From Gemmataceae bacterium (GTDB lineage: Bacteria > Planctomycetota > Planctomycetia > Gemmatales > Gemmataceae): 7,594 bases of DNA. The notes under the pieces were generated by a model. It did not search any database. It had not been told where the DNA came from and was given only the letters and a program-made list of their open reading frames with translations. The translations under genes were made by a program, and so were the position numbers. The stretch spans positions 1 through 7,594 of the forward strand of contig SIAL01000165.1 of assembly GCA_009691815.1 (NCBI GenBank), in the 5' to 3' direction. Of this stretch, positions 4,723 to 7,594 are shown piece after piece (positions within the stretch are counted from its first letter, which is position 1; each line of letters starts with the position of its first letter).

Positions 4723-7545
4723 TTAATCCAAATAAAGGAAATCCGCAGAGTTAATGATCGCGTGGCAATAGTCCGTTAGGGCCTTTTGCCGAAGGCCTTC
4801 AGGATTGGGAAGGCCGCCGTGGATCGGTTGACTGGTCCAGTTTTCAAAAAGGGTTTTCAAGGCAGTCACTCCCAGAGACAGTTCTTTGGGGCTTGGTGGC
4901 CGACTAAGGGCGATCAAATAAACGCGCTCCACCTGTTGCTCGGGCTTGCTTCCAACTTCGCCTTTCACCCGTGTTGCGAAATGTTCGGCAAGTCGAAAGA
5001 CCATGCCATTATTCATTAGGTGGAGGGCTTGGGGGGCAACCACCGAGTCCCGGCGCTCGACGCAGTTGGGGTTCATCTGGGGGAAATCAAATGTTTCCAT
5101 ATGCGACGCAATGAGCTTTCGCATTTGACTGACATAAATAAGCCTTCGCCAACCTTTTGGGTTGCCCGCGGTGGTAACCAATCCATCGGCTCGGGCGTTG
5201 ACCGGGTCTCCCGGGCCAAAACGAGTTTCGTCCAATCGGCCGGCAAGAACCAACAAGGTATCGTAAAGCGATTCCGCATCCATTCGGATTAACGGCATTC
5301 GGGAAACAAAACGGTTGTCAGGATCCGCTTTTTCCTGTTCCCCGTTTATGGAGGAACTTTGCCGATAAGTGGTGCTGGTCATCATAAGCCGGTGCATGGA
5401 TTTCATGCTCCAACCGTTTTGGACGAACTCAAGGGCAAGCCAATCAAGCAATTCCGGGTGGGTGGGAGGTGCCCCGGTGGTGCCGAAATTTCCCAAAGTT
5501 TTGACGATACCTGAGCCGAAGTGGTGTTTCCAAATGCGATTGACCGCCACCCGAGCAGTGAGGGGATGGTCCGGCCTGGTCAACCATTGTCCGAAAGCCA
5601 ATCGTCTACCGGTTTGCTTGGCCCCAGTCCATGGGGGCTTTACATCAAAGGGCGTTTTGCCGTCCGTCAACATGGAAGGCACCCCCGGCCCAACCATTCG
5701 ACCGGGAGTAAGGGGATCGCCGCGTCGATAAATATAGGTGGGGGTGGGCAGTCCCCTGTCCCACAAAGCTTGGATTCTAGGCTCGGGGCGCCGGTTGGCC
5801 TCGAGTTTTTTGACCAATTCCTCGGACTTAGGCTTAGACTTGGCGGTTTTGATTTCCTGAGAAATCTTGTTTTCGTTTTCCTCCCAAGCCTTTCGTTCCT
5901 TGGTGGTGACAAAGGGCAGATGCCTTCCCGGGTTGACATCTTGGCTAAGCGGTCCAATTCCGGGGCGAACATCGGGTTTGAGCCAATCGTTTTCGTCCAA
6001 GGCCCCTTTGAAAATATCCACCAACCGGTAATAGTCCCGGTGGGGAATGGGGTCGAATTTGTGCGTGTGACAGCGGGCACATTTCAAGGTAAGCCCCATT
6101 ACCGCCGAGCCCAAAACATCGATTTCGTCGGCAATTACCTCGAGGCGATCCGGGATATACCCGGTAATGTTTGCCCAAGTCGCATCGGGCGCCATCCGCA
6201 AAAATCCCGTGGCGACGAGGTTGTCATAAATCTCTTGGGTGATTTCCGGGGCATGTTCATAATCGGCAAGTTCATCCCCAGCAAGTTGTTCCAAAAGGAA
6301 CCGGTTGTAGCCTTTATCAGAGTTAAGAGATCGGATGACATAATCTCGGTATCGCCACGCGTGCGGTCGCGGCAGGTCTTGCTCTCGTTTCCCTTCCGAG
6401 TCGGCATAGCCGGCAAGGTCCAACCAATAGCGGCCCCATCGTTCTCCGTATCGGGGTGACGCAAGTAAACGGTCGATCAATTTTTCATAGGCATTCGGAT
6501 CGGGGCTGGAACAGAATGCCAACAGTTCGGCGGGTTCTGGGGGCAGGCCGGTAAGGTCGAAATAGGCACGGCGCATAAGGGTGGCTTTGGAAGCCTCCGG
6601 CGCGAATTGGATGCCTCTTTTTACCAGTTTTTCCACAACGAATGCGTCGATGGGGTTGCGGATTTTGGCCGTGGTGTTAACTTTGGGAATGGCAACTTTT
6701 TGAGGGGGTCGAAACGACCAGAAGGCCCGATCCTTAGCGCTTACCAGAGGGTCGGGTTTTGTGCTGGCAATGTCCGGGGGGAGGGCGGTTTCGGGGGCGC
6801 CAACGGCGATCCACTTGGCCAGTTTTTCGATCTCGCCCGGCTCGATAGGTTTGACACACGCTTCCACGAGCCGATCATTGGGAGGCATCTTGCCTTGCCT
6901 AGTTTTTTGGATGATTCGGCTCTCTTCCGGTTTTCCCAAAACGATGGCCGGGCCGGTTTTTCCACCCCGTAACATCGCACCCTTGGTCCTTAGATCCAAC
7001 CCCGCCTCTTTGCGGTGAAGCCCATGGCAGGCGGTGCAACGACGCAAAAGAATCGGCAGAATATCGTGGTAACTGGAAACCGAGTTTAATTCGCTATTTT
7101 CAGCGTCATCCTTTCCGGTTTTGGCTCCTTGGGAAATCCACAATTGAACGGATTGGACCTCGGCGTCGGTCAGTCGATCCTTTTTCCCTGGTGGCATCTC
7201 TCCGTTTTGGATTTTGGAGAAAAGCAGGCTTTTGTCTGGCTTGCCGGGTACGATTACCGGCCCGGATTCGCCCCCTTTTTGGATACCTTGCGCCGTTTTG
7301 AGATCAAGGTCACCTTTAATGGCCTCGCCCCCGTGACAACGCTGGCACTTTGCCCGAAACAGGGGTTGGATGTTTTTTTCAAACGAAACCGTGGACGCCG
7401 AAGCTATTTCAATGGGTGGCAAGTTGTCGTCGGCAAGGGCAACCGTCGGCACCTGAAACGCCATAAAAAGTGTGGCAAGAAGAATCAAATTCGGCGCAGG
7501 ACTTCGTGGCATTACATTTCCGTCAAGGTATCCCTTATTATTCAT
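4723..7545 (-). CDS. Planctomycete cytochrome c (two PSCyt1) / DUF1549 (PSCyt2) / DUF1553 (PSD1) multidomain protein
   Basis: A 940-residue exported protein. Hydrophobic residues 20-38 form a Sec signal, cut probably after Ala-Leu-Ala near 38. Two cytochrome modules follow. The first has CQRCH at 67-71 and MPP with Met117; the second has CTACH at 170-174 and Met220. Each gives a CxxCH heme-attachment site and a likely distal Met. DUF1549 covers about 296-510 and holds a third motif, CARCH at 489-493, followed by THKFDPIPHRDYY. A charged, coiled-coil-prone linker occupies about 549-590. DUF1553 covers about 646-905 (RRLAFGQWLTRPDHPLTARV onward, with VAPQALHLMNN at 836-846). The combination is typical of Planctomycetota and Verrucomicrobiota, and the role is inferred to be envelope electron transfer coupled to oxidation of a substrate, possibly a polysaccharide. 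Two starts are possible: ATG 7545, with AAAGGGG 14 nt upstream, and ATG 7512, with GGA 6 nt upstream and a more ordinary signal-peptide length. The frame stays open to the window edge, but no ATG, GTG or TTG lies further up. Confidence 0.95.
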   Translation of the reverse strand: MNNKGYLDGNVMPRSPAPNLILLATLFMAFQVPTVALADDNLPPIEIASASTVSFEKNIQPLFRAKCQRCHGGEAIKGDLDLKTAQGIQKGGESGPVIVPGKPDKSLLFSKIQNGEMPPGKKDRLTDAEVQSVQLWISQGAKTGKDDAENSELNSVSSYHDILPILLRRCTACHGLHRKEAGLDLRTKGAMLRGGKTGPAIVLGKPEESRIIQKTRQGKMPPNDRLVEACVKPIEPGEIEKLAKWIAVGAPETALPPDIASTKPDPLVSAKDRAFWSFRPPQKVAIPKVNTTAKIRNPIDAFVVEKLVKRGIQFAPEASKATLMRRAYFDLTGLPPEPAELLAFCSSPDPNAYEKLIDRLLASPRYGERWGRYWLDLAGYADSEGKREQDLPRPHAWRYRDYVIRSLNSDKGYNRFLLEQLAGDELADYEHAPEITQEIYDNLVATGFLRMAPDATWANITGYIPDRLEVIADEIDVLGSAVMGLTLKCARCHTHKFDPIPHRDYYRLVDIFKGALDENDWLKPDVRPGIGPLSQDVNPGRHLPFVTTKERKAWEENENKISQEIKTAKSKPKSEELVKKLEANRRPEPRIQALWDRGLPTPTYIYRRGDPLTPGRMVGPGVPSMLTDGKTPFDVKPPWTGAKQTGRRLAFGQWLTRPDHPLTARVAVNRIWKHHFGSGIVKTLGNFGTTGAPPTHPELLDWLALEFVQNGWSMKSMHRLMMTSTTYRQSSSINGEQEKADPDNRFVSRMPLIRMDAESLYDTLLVLAGRLDETRFGPGDPVNARADGLVTTAGNPKGWRRLIYVSQMRKLIASHMETFDFPQMNPNCVERRDSVVAPQALHLMNNGMVFRLAEHFATRVKGEVGSKPEQQVERVYLIALSRPPSPKELSLGVTALKTLFENWTSQPIHGGLPNPEGLRQKALTDYCHAIINSADFLYLD

Positions 7546-7594
7546 TATTACGGCAAAGACCCCTTTGGTACAGGCACCTTTGGCTATTGTTTTC
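7546..7594 (-). other. Leader upstream of the cytochrome gene, incomplete
   Basis: Only 49 bases upstream of the first gene are present. They contain AAAGGGG (7566-7560), a possible ribosome binding site at a rather long 14 nt from ATG 7545. No convincing promoter can be called, and I cannot tell whether another gene precedes this one in the operon. Confidence 0.4.

Noticed and set aside
5521..6459. Long plus-strand open frame (about 312 codons) opposite the cytochrome gene
   Set aside because: It lies wholly antisense to a gene with clear conserved domains, has no recognisable motif and a low-complexity composition, and no convincing ribosome binding site.
1..7594. Mobile elements, tRNA or rRNA genes, CRISPR arrays, toxin-antitoxin or defence genes
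   Set aside because: The minus strand is almost fully covered by five metabolic or envelope genes, and no inverted repeats, repeat-spacer pattern or RNA gene structure was seen.

Overview
This window looks like part of a chromosome of a member of the Planctomycetota; Verrucomicrobiota is a possible alternative. The evidence is a gene pair largely confined to the PVC superphylum: a planctomycete-type cytochrome c / DUF1549 / DUF1553 protein followed directly by a DUF1501 protein. By eye the G+C content is moderate, roughly half. I see no mobile element, RNA gene, CRISPR array or phage feature. No genus can be named from the sequence alone.

All five genes lie on the minus strand, so the order of transcription runs from high to low coordinates. 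(1) 4723-7545: exported multiheme cytochrome / DUF1549 / DUF1553 protein with three CxxCH motifs. (2) 3233-4708: Tat-exported DUF1501 protein of the alkaline phosphatase/sulfatase-like fold. (3) 2166-3236: exported SMP-30/gluconolactonase-type six-bladed beta-propeller, overlapping gene 2 by an ATGA. (4) 1143-2159: NHL-repeat beta-propeller resembling peptidyl-alpha-hydroxyglycine alpha-amidating lyase (PAL), six bases after gene 3 and in the same reading frame. (5) 1-1070: zinc-dependent medium-chain dehydrogenase, 72 bases after gene 4, running off the left edge with its C-terminal end missing. Genes 1-4 are spaced as one operon (14 nt gap, 4 nt overlap, 6 nt gap). Gene 5 may be cotranscribed or partly separate, because a weak hairpin sits at the stop codon of gene 4.

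The set reads as a small catabolic or oxidative unit. An envelope redox protein with its usual DUF1501 partner is followed by a lactonase-type hydrolase, a lyase-type propeller that keeps the PAL catalytic residues, and an NAD(P)-dependent dehydrogenase. No substrate can be read from the sequence. The most interesting points are the apparently intact PAL active site in a bacterial protein with no visible signal peptide, the two propeller genes separated in frame by a single TAA, and an exact 18-bp tandem duplication at the start of the PAL-like gene.
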